64,000 nucleotides of DNA from Trichopria drosophilae (GCA_030407085.1 CM059582.1:372001-436000), one strand, 5' to 3'; shown: positions 1 to 9,715, numbered from the stretch's first letter. Notes: generated by a model from the letters alone, not told the origin. Program-made: numbers and translations.

Positions 1-765
1 GCTGTCCTTCACTTGTTCTGCTTGATAGTCACTACTGCTTTCGCTTATATTAGCACTACAGTATTCTTCATCGTCAATATACTCTTTTAGAACATATCCT
101 CTACCCCAAACGGTTTCTATGTGGCTTGTTCCATCATTTGCACTTTCAAGTTTTTTGCGTAATTTACACATAAAAACATCTACTATTTTGTTGTCTGAAG
201 GTTCGTCCAAGCCATTGTAAAGATGGTTTAAAAACATTTCTTTTGTCAACACTGCTCCTTTACGCAACGCCAGCAATTCTATCATGGAATACTCTTTGTT
301 AGTAAGGTGAACTGTTTTGCCTTTTATCTCAACAATCCTGTGATCAAAATTGATATTCATATTACCAATCTTTATCACTGATTCGGGATGACCTTTAGTA
401 CGTCGGACTATGGCTTTAATTCGAGCTAATAATTCGCTCTTGTGAAATGGCTTGGTTAAGTAATCGTCGGCACCATACCCAAGTCCTTTAGCTTTATGGT
501 TGGCAGCGGAGATACACGAAAGTATTAAAACAGGAACTTTGATTTTTGCACTTCTTAATCTTAACAGTATATCATATCCATCAATATCACCAGGCAGGTG
601 TATATCTAGAATAACTAGATCGTAATAGTCTCCACCCGAGGAAACCATATTATTGTTATAATCTTGTGCAGAAGTAACAACGTCGCAAAAATGTCCATCA
701 GAAGTTAAGGCATTAACTACAGTCCTTGCACTCACTTGATCATCTTCAATTAATAATATACGCAT
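1..765 (-). CDS. ctrA: Cell-cycle response regulator CtrA (C-terminus outside window)
   Basis: OmpR/PhoB-type response regulator that acts as master cell-cycle transcription factor in Alphaproteobacteria. I translated 255 codons from the ATG at 763-765. There is no stop before position 1, so the C-terminus lies outside the window. The receiver domain begins MRILLIEDD (acidic pocket E7, D8, D9), has the phospho-acceptor D54 in VILDIHLPG, and the switch lysine in DDYLTKPF. The winged-helix half includes HLTNKEYSMIELLALRKG and ETVWGRGYVL, typical of CtrA. After this the chain becomes acidic and serine-rich. It is divergent from gpsA. A TTAA-N7-TTAA sequence lies in the shared upstream region, which fits CtrA autoregulation. 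Confidence 0.93.
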   Translation of the reverse strand, partial: MRILLIEDDQVSARTVVNALTSDGHFCDVVTSAQDYNNNMVSSGGDYYDLVILDIHLPGDIDGYDILLRLRSAKIKVPVLILSCISAANHKAKGLGYGADDYLTKPFHKSELLARIKAIVRRTKGHPESVIKIGNMNINFDHRIVEIKGKTVHLTNKEYSMIELLALRKGAVLTKEMFLNHLYNGLDEPSDNKIVDVFMCKLRKKLESANDGTSHIETVWGRGYVLKEYIDDEEYCSANISESSSDYQAEQVKDS

Positions 766-1078
766 ACTTTACACCCCATAAATAATTTATAATTTTAGTA
801 ATATATATAACCAAGGAAAGTAACAAATCAAATTTTTATTAATGAATAATAGAAATTACACTTATTAATTAATAGTTAATGTGTCGTTCCAAAATTATAC
901 AAATAGATCTAAAATACAATGGATATACCATAATAGTACTATTTCTAGTAAATATTGAATAGAAGCTATTTTTATTAAAGGAATACTTAGGTTAATAGAT
1001 ATTTAAACTATTATGTTATATTTTTAATTTACTTATTCTACAGTTTTAAATTATAAGTAATACTTTCAGGAATATTGA
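766..1078. promoter_or_regulatory. Divergent ctrA/gpsA intergenic region
   Basis: About 310 bp of very AT-rich DNA between divergent ctrA and gpsA, with no credible gene. It must carry both promoters, but the base composition prevents a confident choice of -35/-10 boxes. The one notable motif is a TTAA-N7-TTAA box at 865-879. Confidence 0.5.
865..879. promoter_or_regulatory. Candidate CtrA box (TTAA-N7-TTAA)
   Basis: Perfect match to the full CtrA recognition sequence known from Caulobacter: TTAA at 865-868, seven bases, TTAA at 876-879. It lies about 100 bp upstream of the ctrA start and 200 bp upstream of gpsA. In DNA this AT-rich a chance match in a 300-bp spacer is not rare, so only the position upstream of ctrA gives it weight. 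Confidence 0.4.
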
Positions 1079-2056
1079 GTGGTAATATCAGTTTTAGGTG
1101 CTGGCGCATGGGGTACAGCAATTGCGATCTCATTAAGTAGTAAGAAAAATGTAATTTTGTGGACTCGCAATAAGGCCATGTTTGAATCAATTAAAGAGAA
1201 AAGAGAAAGTGACAAGCTACCTGATTGTCCAATTTCTGATAATGTATCAGTAAAATTAGCTATTGAAGATGCAGTGAATGCTTCAGTAATAATTCTAGCT
1301 GTTCCCACTCAGTCTCTAAGGGAGATATGTCATCAATTGAATGATTGTAACCTAAAAAAAAATGTAGCAATAATTTTGGCTTGTAAGGGAATAGAAAAAT
1401 CTACATTAAAATTACCTAGTGAAGTAGTCAATGAAGTTTTACCTAATAATCCTCTTGCTGTTTTTTCTGGTCCTAGCTTTGCTATAGAAGTTGCAAGAAA
1501 ATTACCATATTCGATGGTTCTTGCATGTCAAAATGAAGTATTAGGTTTAAAATTACTATCAGAGCTACAGCAAGAAAATATTAAATTGCACCTTAGTAGC
1601 GATGTTATAGGAATACAGGTTTGTGCAGCGTTAAAGAATGTTTTTGCTATAGCATGTGGGGTTGTTCTAGGTAGGTTTGGGTTTAATGCTTATGCGGCAT
1701 TAATTACGAAAAGTATGAGTGAAATTAAGGCTTTATACTCAGCAAAAGTTGGTGACGGCAATGTGGATATAAATACACTACTTGGACCAGCATGCTTAGG
1801 CGATTTGGTTGTGACATGCACATCATTAAATTCAAGAAATCTATCTTTTGGATCTAAAGTAGCTAATAGTAATGGTTCTAGTGCTCAGCAGATTTTATCA
1901 GAAGGTAAGTCGGTAATTGAAGGTTTTAACACTGCTAAGTCTGCATTTGATTTAGCAGAAAAGCTAAAGATAAAAATGCCCATATGTGAAGCGATCTATA
2001 GATTGCTATATGAAAATACTTCTATAGAAGATACTATTTCTGTTCTTGTGAATTAG
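1079..2056 (+). CDS. gpsA: Glycerol-3-phosphate dehydrogenase [NAD(P)+]
   Basis: Cytosolic enzyme that reduces dihydroxyacetone phosphate to sn-glycerol 3-phosphate, the backbone for phospholipid synthesis. 325 aa, the normal family length. The N-terminal Rossmann motif is VLGAGAWGTA. Other family motifs are FSGPSFAIEV and ALKNVFAIACGV (catalytic Lys). The C-terminal helical domain contains GPACLGDLVVTC and SRN. The start is GTG at 1079, because the nucleotide-binding motif begins immediately after it. pgpA follows after 19 bp, so gpsA and pgpA form a phospholipid-precursor operon. Confidence 0.96.
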   Translation: MVISVLGAGAWGTAIAISLSSKKNVILWTRNKAMFESIKEKRESDKLPDCPISDNVSVKLAIEDAVNASVIILAVPTQSLREICHQLNDCNLKKNVAIILACKGIEKSTLKLPSEVVNEVLPNNPLAVFSGPSFAIEVARKLPYSMVLACQNEVLGLKLLSELQQENIKLHLSSDVIGIQVCAALKNVFAIACGVVLGRFGFNAYAALITKSMSEIKALYSAKVGDGNVDINTLLGPACLGDLVVTCTSLNSRNLSFGSKVANSNGSSAQQILSEGKSVIEGFNTAKSAFDLAEKLKIKMPICEAIYRLLYENTSIEDTISVLVN

Positions 2057-2075
2057 TTTTATATTTCGGTATATT

Positions 2076-2558
2076 GTGAAGTTTTTATATAAATTAATAT
2101 CAACATGGTGGCTATCTGGCACGGTAAAACACATGCCAGGTACTATAGGCAGCTTGGCTGCTTACCCAATTATTCCTATATTACTCAATGACAGAATTTT
2201 AGGTACAGCAATTATTTTTTTTTTATTCTTAGTTGGATTATGGTCTACAGGCAATTATATACAATATTACAAAGCTCCGCATGATCCAAAAGAGGTAGTA
2301 ATTGATGAAGTAGTTGGTCAATTGCTGACAGTACTTCTAGTTTCAATATTATTAGAACAAGAAATGAATAGCTCTGTATTGTTGGTGTGCTTTTTCTCCT
2401 TTAGGTTTTTTGATATAATAAAAGTGTGGCCTATAAATTTGATTGATAAAAATACAAAAGGTCCTTTAGGTATTATGCTAGATGATGTTGTAGCTGCAAT
2501 TTTAGCCTTTGTTTTTATAGGAGCCTTTTATTGTTTATTGTTGGTTTATGCAGAATAA
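2076..2558 (+). CDS. pgpA: Phosphatidylglycerophosphatase A
   Basis: Membrane phosphatase that removes the phosphate from phosphatidylglycerophosphate to give phosphatidylglycerol. 160 aa with a GTG start. The family motif PGTIGSLAAYP is near residue 21, the acidic signature VIDEVVGQLLTV is mid-protein, and DDVVAAILAF is near the C-terminus. There are about four hydrophobic helices. It follows gpsA closely and its end overlaps the start of the next gene by 11 bp, which indicates translational coupling. Confidence 0.93.
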   Translation: MKFLYKLISTWWLSGTVKHMPGTIGSLAAYPIIPILLNDRILGTAIIFFLFLVGLWSTGNYIQYYKAPHDPKEVVIDEVVGQLLTVLLVSILLEQEMNSSVLLVCFFSFRFFDIIKVWPINLIDKNTKGPLGIMLDDVVAAILAFVFIGAFYCLLLVYAE

Positions 2559-3339
2559 AAAAATTTGTTATTCAAGCTTAATTATTCAGAACCTAAAGGA
2601 TTATATACTTTATGCAACGAATTTGTCCAAGTGGGAAATACATGACGAATTTGATAATGTTATATTTACAGTAAATGGTACCAGAGAATCGTTATTTAAT
2701 TTTGTGTTTTGTGAAGATCAATGTACTGAGCTTTCCATATGCAGAACTCTAGATTATCTCAAAGCACGAAATATAGAAGCAACATGGATAATAAGTCCAC
2801 GTATAAAAATAGGGGGTATTTTAGAAAAATGCGAAATAAAACACGTTAGCACACCAAAAAAAGTTTTACTCAATATAAAAGATTATTTTTTGCCTGATGA
2901 TGCTGTTCCAAATTTGAAGTTCAATGTTGTAAATAGTAGTGAGCTCTTAGAGCAATTAGATTTACACACTTCTAAAATTTTTTATCACAGAATTAGTATT
3001 ATTAGCACATTTTTTCGCCAATTATCGAATTATGATGATAAGAGCTCAAGGTTAAGATTTTTTCTTGTAATGCTAAATAACGAAATTGTTGGAACATGCG
3101 GTCTTTATATTCAAGACAGCATAGCTGGTTTTTATAGCGATGGAGTTTTACCAATTTACAGGGGTCGTGGAATAGGAACTCAAATGGTTCTAGAAAGAAT
3201 AAAGATAGCTAGGCAATTTGAATGCAAATACATAGTAGCACATTGCATGAAACCTTCTGTAAACCTTTATAAGAGATTAGGCTTTAGAGTATTGGGCAAT
3301 CTTCACTTATATACCTCTTCAGTACAATCTCTTTGCTGA
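2548..3339 (+). CDS. GNAT-family N-acetyltransferase
   Basis: 263 aa. The C-terminal half is a GNAT acetyltransferase fold with the acetyl-CoA loop RGRGIG (205-210), preceded by the strand SIAGFYSDGVLPIY and followed by the helix MVLERIKIA and the motif VNLYKRLGFRVLG. The N-terminal half has no family signature I recognise. The substrate cannot be read from sequence; protein, small-molecule and tRNA acceptors are all possible. It overlaps pgpA by 11 bp and lies close to the PAS gene, so the four genes from gpsA on are probably one transcript. Confidence 0.8.
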   Translation: MQNKKICYSSLIIQNLKDYILYATNLSKWEIHDEFDNVIFTVNGTRESLFNFVFCEDQCTELSICRTLDYLKARNIEATWIISPRIKIGGILEKCEIKHVSTPKKVLLNIKDYFLPDDAVPNLKFNVVNSSELLEQLDLHTSKIFYHRISIISTFFRQLSNYDDKSSRLRFFLVMLNNEIVGTCGLYIQDSIAGFYSDGVLPIYRGRGIGTQMVLERIKIARQFECKYIVAHCMKPSVNLYKRLGFRVLGNLHLYTSSVQSLC

Positions 3340-3374
3340 GAGGTTATAAATTTTTATATTTGTTTTGGGATACT

Positions 3375-4511
3375 ATGTTTTTTTTGTATGAAATAGTTTT
3401 ACTACTAATTCTAGTATTCTTCTTTTTCTCATATTCTAAATTAAAAATTAGTAATAAAATTAAGGACCTACAACATCAAAATGTTATCATAAATAATTTA
3501 ATAGATACTGTAAATGATGGATTTTATATTTGGGACGCAAAAAAACGTATAGAAAAATTTTCTCCCAATTTACTAATTTTGCTTAATACTGTTTTTTATT
3601 CATTTAATGAGTTTGTAAATTTTTTTGAGCAATCAGAAAGCTTAATTAAAAGTTTTGCTGAAGCAAAGGAAATAAATAAATCTTTTACTCTAGATTTAAA
3701 GTCAAAAGACAGTGAGATTTATTGCACATGTTATGGTAAAAGCATAATAGATTATTCTAATAATGTGATTGGTGTGTTGTTATGGATAAGGAATATCTCC
3801 GATTATAAGATAAAAGCTAATGAACTTGAGTTAGAAAATAGTAAGCTTATGCAAGAATTGGAGAACTATAAAAAAATTTTTGACTCTTTACCATTTCCAA
3901 TACTGAAGCACAATAAGAATAAAAAAGTAAGGTTTTATAACTTATTTTATGATAAATATATAGGCAGCTCTAAAAAATTTACTGTTGCGAGTGGCTCCTA
4001 TAACGTAAAACCAGGAGAGTGTGTAATAACTTACAAGAATGAACCTAAGGTTTTTAATTTTGTTGAAGTTCCAATGCAAAATTCTAATAGCATAGTAATG
4101 TATGGAAAAGATATTAGTGATGAAAAAAATTTACATACTGAGCTAAGCAATTGTTTAGCTGCACAAGAAAGTTTGCTTGAGAAGCTATCGATTGCTGTAG
4201 CGATATATAGTAAGAATCAAAAGCTAAAATTTTATAATAATGCTTTTATAAAAACTTTTCAGTTTGATCCAGAATTTTTGGAGTCTTATCCAACTTATCA
4301 CGAGATTATGCTTCACCTATTTGAATCTAAAAAGCTTTTAGGAAAAAAGGATTTTCAAACTATTAATAATCAAAGACATGAGTTGTTTAAAAGATTACTG
4401 GAATCATATGGTGAAATAATACATTTCATGAACGGAAGAACGTTTAGAGTATTAACAATACCCTATGCTTCAGAGGGTCTACTATTTTCTTACGAAGAGT
4501 GCCAGAAATAA
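3375..4511 (+). CDS. Membrane-anchored PAS protein, DivL-like sensor without kinase domain
   Basis: 378 aa from ATG 3375; an in-frame TTG at 3333 would overlap the upstream gene. One N-terminal membrane helix (YEIVLLLILVFFFFSYS) is followed by a short coil and about three PAS-like modules, starting near DGFYIWDAKKRIEKFSP, IFDSLPFPILKHN and LLEKLSIAVAIYSKNQKL. The last module, including PEFLESYPTYHEIM and GRTFRVLTIPY, resembles the PAS region of alphaproteobacterial DivL-like sensor kinases. The protein stops directly after that module. There is no DHp helix, no phospho-acceptor histidine and no ATPase domain. It could be an adaptor for a CtrA phosphorelay, which is my inference. Confidence 0.6.
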   Translation: MFFLYEIVLLLILVFFFFSYSKLKISNKIKDLQHQNVIINNLIDTVNDGFYIWDAKKRIEKFSPNLLILLNTVFYSFNEFVNFFEQSESLIKSFAEAKEINKSFTLDLKSKDSEIYCTCYGKSIIDYSNNVIGVLLWIRNISDYKIKANELELENSKLMQELENYKKIFDSLPFPILKHNKNKKVRFYNLFYDKYIGSSKKFTVASGSYNVKPGECVITYKNEPKVFNFVEVPMQNSNSIVMYGKDISDEKNLHTELSNCLAAQESLLEKLSIAVAIYSKNQKLKFYNNAFIKTFQFDPEFLESYPTYHEIMLHLFESKKLLGKKDFQTINNQRHELFKRLLESYGEIIHFMNGRTFRVLTIPYASEGLLFSYEECQK

Positions 4512-4514
4512 CAC

Positions 4515-5303
4515 TCAAATTCCTTCTCTCTCTACCATAAGCTGTTTTACTTTCGCTATCGCTTTTGCTGGGTTAAGACCTTTCGGGCAGGTTTTTGTAC
4601 AATTCATTATTGTATGACAACGATACAACTTAAATGGGTCGTTTAAAGAAGCAAGTCTTTCTTTTTTCTTATTATCACGACTGTCAGCAATCCATCTATA
4701 AGCTTGCAGTAATATCGCTGGCCCTAAAAATTTATCACCATTCCACCAATAGCTTGGGCAACCAGTCGAACAGCAAGCACATAGTATACAATCAGACAGA
4801 CCATCCAATTTTTTTCTATCTTCAGGAGATTGAAAGTATTCTTTATTTTGTAAGGCAGATTTATCTGTTTGTAACCAAGGTTTAATCGATTTGTATTGCT
4901 CATAAAATTGGCTTAGATCTGGAACTAGATCCTTTACTATATACATATGAGGTAGTGGATATATTTTTACTTCACCTTTTATATCATGTATAGATTTAGT
5001 GCATGCAAGAGTGTTGGTACCATCAATATTCATTGCACAAGATCCGCATATTCCTTCTCTGCAAGAGCGTCTAAAAGTTAAGGTTGAATCTATTTCATCC
5101 TTTATTTTTATTAATACATCAAGTACCATAGGGCCACAATTATCCATATCGATAAAAAATGTGTCTATCCTTGGATTTTTATCATCATCAGCAGACCAAC
5201 GATAAATTTGAAATCTTCTAATATTTTTTGCTCCAGTAGGAGTAGGATAAATCTTGCCCTTTTTATTAACTTTAGAATTTTTTGGTAAAGAAAACTGAAC
5301 CAT
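4515..5303 (-). CDS. sdhB: Succinate dehydrogenase iron-sulfur subunit
   Basis: Electron-transfer subunit of respiratory complex II, passing electrons from the SdhA flavin to ubiquinone. 262 aa. The 2Fe-2S ligands are in [21 protein letters not shown]. The 4Fe-4S and 3Fe-4S ligands are in [16 protein letters not shown] and [17 protein letters not shown]. It is convergent with the PAS gene, the two stops being 3 bp apart. It is not next to sdhA, which begins at 62,530, so the complex II genes are dispersed here. The start MVQFSLPKN is the only good candidate. Confidence 0.97.
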   Translation of the reverse strand: MVQFSLPKNSKVNKKGKIYPTPTGAKNIRRFQIYRWSADDDKNPRIDTFFIDMDNCGPMVLDVLIKIKDEIDSTLTFRRSCREGICGSCAMNIDGTNTLACTKSIHDIKGEVKIYPLPHMYIVKDLVPDLSQFYEQYKSIKPWLQTDKSALQNKEYFQSPEDRKKLDGLSDCILCACCSTGCPSYWWNGDKFLGPAILLQAYRWIADSRDNKKKERLASLNDPFKLYRCHTIMNCTKTCPKGLNPAKAIAKVKQLMVEREGI

Positions 5304-5357
5304 ATTGCTTACCTTTTACAGCTAAAAACCCTTTTTTGTAAATAACATATTTTGGTA

Positions 5358-5816
5358 TTATCTACCATACTTTTCCTTTTCAAATTCAAGCAAAGCTAAA
5401 ATCTTGCTCTCTAAACTTTTCATTATAATTTCTTCATCTTCTTTTTGATGATCATAGCCAAGTAAATGCAGCAATCCATGAACTAACATGTGTGTAGTGT
5501 GAGTGAGGATAGATATACAGTACTCATGAGACTCTCTTTCTATTGTATCTACTGCAATTGCTATGTCTCCTAGATCACATTCACTAGATAACTGTTCGCA
5601 TGGAAATGATAGTACATTAGTTGGCTTATCTATTTCTCTAAACTTGAGATTAAGTTGATGTAGCAAGTTATCATCAGCGAGAGCTACTGATATATTTGGT
5701 TTATAATGATCTATTTTTAATTCTTTTAGAGAAGCGTTAATAATATTTAATACAAAACTCTGTGGGTCCTTCGTAATACTATGCCACCTCTTATCAAGAA
5801 TATTTACTTCTAACAT
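5358..5816 (-). CDS. ybeY: Endoribonuclease YbeY (rRNA maturation factor)
   Basis: Single-strand-specific metallo-endoribonuclease used in 16S rRNA 3'-end maturation and ribosome quality control. 152 aa, normal length. The zinc motif H-x3-H-x5-H is [11 protein letters not shown], with H113, H117 and H123. The upstream [10 protein letters not shown] segment is also family-typical. A palindromic repeat begins immediately upstream of the start, so its promoter probably lies within or beyond that repeat. Confidence 0.95.
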   Translation of the reverse strand: MLEVNILDKRWHSITKDPQSFVLNIINASLKELKIDHYKPNISVALADDNLLHQLNLKFREIDKPTNVLSFPCEQLSSECDLGDIAIAVDTIERESHEYCISILTHTTHMLVHGLLHLLGYDHQKEDEEIIMKSLESKILALLEFEKEKYGR

Positions 5817-6164
5817 GAATAAAGCACCAGAAAGGACATTATCCCATCACTTGACATTGGAACCCAAAAAAGAAGAATTATAGACCATCGTATCATACAC
5901 ACAACTATACGAATATTGTACACTAGAAGTATGTCATCCCAGTGCTCCGACGTTGGGATCCAGGAATTCTGATTAGACATTAGGTGAGTGAATATAAAAG
6001 CTATATTAAAACACAACATTTTTAATGTGGTTGCATTACAGCTGGATTCCAGTGTCAAGCACTGCTTTGTGTTTGATGAAAAATCGGCTACTTCGAAACA
6101 AACACTCATACAGCTGTATGTTGTGTGCTGAGGTAATATTGTTTGGAAACTGAAACAACAGGTA
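5817..6164. repeat. Palindromic repeat (Wolbachia palindromic element-type) spacer
   Basis: The 350-bp gap between ybeY and the EVE gene holds no credible gene. The best element runs about 5931-6065. Its left arm is gtcatcccagtgctccgacg followed by ttgggatccag. Its right arm is gctggattccagtgtcaagc followed by actg, the inverted complement. A second weaker half-element (cattatcccatcacttgaca, then ttgga) starts near 5840. The same arms recur at 43.6, 54.5, 56.5, 58.8 and 62.3 kb. Confidence 0.75.
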
Positions 6165-6563
6165 TTACACATCACTCATCCTTATTATTTCATTCCACTC
6201 AGTCTCTAAAACTGGAGAAACTGATAAACGTGATTGTTTTAATATAACCATATTTTTCAAAAGTGGGTTTTGTTTTATACTCTTTAACGTCACTTGGTTA
6301 CTTAAAGGTTTCAAAAGTTTTACATTCACTAGTCCAAATTTGGAATTATAAACATGATAATACTCCTTTAATACTTCAACTATTCCAAGTATAACTCTCT
6401 CTTTACCTGTATGATAAAAAAATGCAAGATCGCCTAATTTCATAGCTCTCATGTAATTTTGAGCTTGATAATTGCATACACCATTCCACTGCGTCACCTG
6501 CTCCTTTCCCATTTTTTGCCACGAGTATTCACTTGGTTCTGACTTTAGTAGCCAAAATTGCAT
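6165..6563 (-). CDS. EVE domain-containing protein
   Basis: 132 aa, the whole protein being one EVE domain (PUA-like fold related to YTH, thought to bind modified bases in nucleic acids). Recognised from the N-terminus FWLLKSEPSEYSW, the segment WNGVCNYQAQNYMRAMKLGD, and FFYHTGKERVILGIVEV. It is a little shorter than the usual 140-155 aa, being compact at the C-terminus. Its start codon touches the ftsZ stop, so the two genes are probably co-transcribed from the ftsZ side. Precise ligand unknown. Confidence 0.85.
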   Translation of the reverse strand: MQFWLLKSEPSEYSWQKMGKEQVTQWNGVCNYQAQNYMRAMKLGDLAFFYHTGKERVILGIVEVLKEYYHVYNSKFGLVNVKLLKPLSNQVTLKSIKQNPLLKNMVILKQSRLSVSPVLETEWNEIIRMSDV

Positions 6564-7756
6564 TATTTTTTTCTTCTTAAATAAGCTGGTATATCATAAA
6601 CATTGCTACCCCACTTAACTCTTTCGTTTGTTTGCTCAGCTGAAGCATATTCTTTTGTTTCTAATATTGGAATTTGATTATAAGGCCATTTAAAATTTTT
6701 TTCCTCTGCTGGGATCTTGTTTTGATTAACAGATGAAGCTTCTGGCTTGTTGTTACAGCTATCAATGCCAGTTGCAAGAACAGAAACTCTAACTCTTCCC
6801 TCCATCGCCTGATCAAAAGTAGCACCAAATATTATATTTGCATTTTCATCCACTTCTTCACGCACTCTATTGGCTGCAGCATCAACTTCAAATAGAGTCA
6901 TATCTCCACCACCAGTAATATTAATCAATATTCCTTGTGCACCTTTCATTGATACATTATCAAGTAATGGATTAGATATCGCAGCCTCTGCAGCACTAAT
7001 TGCCCTATCTTCTCTTTCTGCCTCTCCAGTACCAATCATTGCTTTACCCATCTCACTCATTACTGTTTCTATATCAGCAAAATCAAGATTAATCAGTCCT
7101 GGCATGATCATCAAATCAGTTACTCCTCTTATGCCAATATGCAGAACATTATCGGCGAGTTGAAATGCGTCAGCAAATGTAGTTTTCTCGTTAGCAATTC
7201 TAAATAAATTTTGATTGGGAATGACAATAAGTGTATCTACGTATTTTTGCAACTCTTCAAGTCCAAGCTCTGCAATGCGCATACGTCGCACACCTTCAAA
7301 ACCGAACGGCTTAGTTACAACTCCAACAGTCAGTATCTTTTTTTCTTTTGCTCCTTTATCTTTAACTACCGCTCTTGCTTCTCTGGCTGCTTTTGCAATT
7401 ACCGGTGCAGCACCTGTTCCAGTGCCACCACCCATCCCTGCTGTGATAAAGAGCATATGGCTATCTTTTATATGCTCCATAATTTCATCAATTGATTCTT
7501 CTGCTGCACCTTTACCAACATCAGGCAAAGCGCCGGCACCAAGGCCCTTAGTTAAGTTAATACCAAGCTGAATTTTTTTATCACATAATGACTTCTCTAA
7601 CGCTTGAGCATCGGTATTTGCTACAACAAAATTTACTCCTTGTAAATTGGATTGAATCATGTTGTTCACAGCATTTCCGCCAGCACCACCCACTCCCACA
7701 ACGGTAATCCTTGGGTGTAATACAGGTGGCTCTGGTAAACTAAGGTCGATTGACAT
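6563..7756 (-). CDS. ftsZ: Cell division GTPase FtsZ
   Basis: Tubulin-like GTPase that forms the cytokinetic ring. 397 aa. The N-terminal nucleotide site has [10 protein letters not shown] (21-30) and the tubulin signature GGGTGTG (109-115). The T7-loop catalytic region is [15 protein letters not shown]. After a short variable linker the C-terminal conserved peptide ends [10 protein letters not shown], used by FtsA/ZipA-type partners. The linker (about residues 325-385) is short compared with free-living relatives. mrdA, murD and dapD in the same window are consistent with a reduced lipid II-dependent division system. Confidence 0.98.
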   Translation of the reverse strand: MSIDLSLPEPPVLHPRITVVGVGGAGGNAVNNMIQSNLQGVNFVVANTDAQALEKSLCDKKIQLGINLTKGLGAGALPDVGKGAAEESIDEIMEHIKDSHMLFITAGMGGGTGTGAAPVIAKAAREARAVVKDKGAKEKKILTVGVVTKPFGFEGVRRMRIAELGLEELQKYVDTLIVIPNQNLFRIANEKTTFADAFQLADNVLHIGIRGVTDLMIMPGLINLDFADIETVMSEMGKAMIGTGEAEREDRAISAAEAAISNPLLDNVSMKGAQGILINITGGGDMTLFEVDAAANRVREEVDENANIIFGATFDQAMEGRVRVSVLATGIDSCNNKPEASSVNQNKIPAEEKNFKWPYNQIPILETKEYASAEQTNERVKWGSNVYDIPAYLRRKK

Positions 7757-7947
7757 TTAAATTTTACTCAAATATTAGTGAATTCACTTGATAACAAGTT
7801 ACTGCTTTTTTAACAATATGCAAACATTTTTCATTTTGATATATGCAAATAGTAAACAAGATTTACTTATCCTTAATATTATTAATCAGTAGATATAATG
7901 ATTATAGACTTTCAAATAACACTACTTAGAATGCAAAAAAAAATTGT

Positions 7948-7980
7948 AAAAAAGAGATAGAAGCCTATCCCTTTTTATTG
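7948..7980 (-). terminator. Rho-independent terminator
   Basis: Read on the minus strand this is an A-rich stretch, a GGATAG stem, a GCTT loop, a CTATCT stem and a run of T. It lies just after the stop of the small membrane-protein gene at 7991-8425 and fits an intrinsic terminator for it. Confidence 0.6.
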
Positions 7981-7990
7981 AAAACTGCTA

Positions 7991-8425
7991 CTAGCCTTTC
8001 GCAATTCCTTGTACTCCAAGTACTTGTCCGATCTCGTCTAATTCGGTTTTTAGTCCTTTACCATTAAGCAATTCATCTGCTTTCCCAATTTGGCTTGTCT
8101 TACTACTGTTCAGATATCCATATATAGGTGCAGCTATTAAAGCTGCTACTGCAGCGAGAACTACCAAACTAGCAACAAGTGGATGAGCAACTGCAAATGT
8201 AGACATTGCAGTAATAGCAGGACTAACAAGTGCTGCAGCTTTTGTTCCAACTGTACCAACAAAAGTTGCACAAGCTGGACTTAAGAAGTAAGTAGCCGTA
8301 AGCGAAGCTACTGATGCAATTGCTACAAAAGTAGCAGCTGTTTTATACGGATGTTTTGTTACAAAACCATAACCCTGACTATAAACTTCTTTAACTTTAC
8401 CTTTGATTGTCTCTGCTGTCAACAT
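7991..8425 (-). CDS. Small Ala-rich membrane protein of unknown function
   Basis: 144 aa; I do not recognise a family. The N-terminus is amphipathic and basic (about 1-28). Two hydrophobic segments follow, AATFVAIASVASLTATYFL (about 30-48) and VASLVVLAAVAALIAAPIYGY (about 85-108), separated by an Ala/Val-rich stretch. The hydrophilic tail is about residues 109-144. There is no signal-peptidase site that would release it. It has its own start context, an intrinsic terminator downstream, and lies between ftsZ and the comM pseudogene in the same orientation. It is probably a real, expressed, lineage-restricted gene. Confidence 0.65.
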   Translation of the reverse strand: MLTAETIKGKVKEVYSQGYGFVTKHPYKTAATFVAIASVASLTATYFLSPACATFVGTVGTKAAALVSPAITAMSTFAVAHPLVASLVVLAAVAALIAAPIYGYLNSSKTSQIGKADELLNGKGLKTELDEIGQVLGVQGIAKG

Positions 8426-9206
8426 AACTGTACTCCTAAAATATTAAAATTCTACTAATGATAGTATGTGGCAAAAAAGAGTTACCTGTCAAGTAAATTA
8501 ATTTATTTATACATTCTTATTCTGTAATTCAGCGCTTCTGCAATGTGTGCTCTTTTTATTTCCTCACTTTTCGCAAGATCTGCAATGGTTCTTGCGACTC
8601 TTAATACACGTGTATAGCCTCGATTGGAAATATAATTTTCTTTCAGTACGTATTTTAGCAATTCTAACCCTTCCTGATCTGGTTCGGTGAATTTATTTAA
8701 TGCTTCACCACTGACTTCTGCATTGCAACGAATATTAAATTTACTATAACGCTCAGTTTGAATTTTTCTCGCTGCTATCACCCTTCCTCTTATAACCTCG
8801 GTACTTTCTCCCTCCACAGAGATTTCAGGAGAAAGTATGCTAACGTTTGGCATTTCAATGCATATGTCTATTCTATCAAGCAATGGTCCTGATATTTTGT
8901 TTTTGTAATCTGTGCCACACTTTGGAGCTTTGTTGCACGATCTACTTGCATCACCTAAATAACCGCACCTGCAGGGATTCATTGCAGCTATAAGTTGAAA
9001 ATTAGCTGGATAAGTAATGTGAGCATTTGCACGTGCAATAGTAACTTTTCTGTCTTCAAGTGGTTAACGTAGAGAATCAAGCACAAGCCTTGGAAATTCA
9101 GGTAGCTCATCAAGAAATAACACACCATTGTGAGCCATGGTGATTTCCCCAGGCTTTGCATTTTTCCCTCCTCCTATCATCGCTGACATCGAGCATGAGT
9201 GATGAG

Positions 9207-9216
9207 GTTCACGAAA
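9207..9216. repeat. Target-site duplication, left copy
   Basis: GTTCACGAAA, a 10-bp direct repeat flanking the IS inside comM. It is identical to the copy at 10146-10155. Confidence 0.85.
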
Positions 9217-9223
9217 CTTACTA

Positions 9224-9715
9224 TTACCCACAAGTATAAAATTCATGAGCAAGTTTCCATCCTTCTGCTAAATCAAAGAGAAGTTTCCATCCCTTCCACA
9301 AAGCTATAGGGCCTGGTTCTAAGTCATTTTTGCGAGCTAAAAACCCTCCTAATTTGGCTATCCACCTCACGATTTCTCTTATAGGTGGTGGGATTTCAGG
9401 ATAGTCTTTTGTCTTAAGCATTTTGGTATACAAAACCTTCCATTTGTCATTAGTTAGCATGACAGTACAAGAAAGATTTGGATTTGTTCTAGCTACTAGT
9501 GTGATAAAAAATATTCTCCAGGCAATTATACTCATAATTGTAAGAAAGCGGATTGATCTATCTGCTGTTTGGAGCCTACATTCTTCAACTTTAAGACCGG
9601 ATTTCAAAATTTTATGAAAAACCTCTATTCTCCATCTTAAGCAATACCATTGTATTTTTTCTACTGCTTCTTCAAAATTGATAATATTTATATTTGTCAA
9701 CAAAATCCAGCTCAT
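9224..9715 (-). pseudogene. IS4-family transposase, C-terminal fragment
   Basis: 163 codons. Contains the YREK signature of IS4 transposases as Y-x2-R-x3-E-x6-K (YCLRWRIEVFHKILK), which supplies the catalytic glutamate. It continues through the C-terminal dimerisation region (DYPEIPPPIREIVRWIAKLGGFLARKND is only partly quoted here: key residues are the PP pair and the GGFL motif). It lacks the region carrying the second catalytic aspartate. Its first codons are fused to the truncated N-terminal piece by the internal deletion. Confidence 0.85.

Noticed and set aside
5810..6175. 121-codon open frame between ybeY and the EVE gene
   Set aside because: It lies across a palindromic repeat, with fragments such as CLTLESS that come from the repeat arm; no family pattern and no ribosome-binding site.
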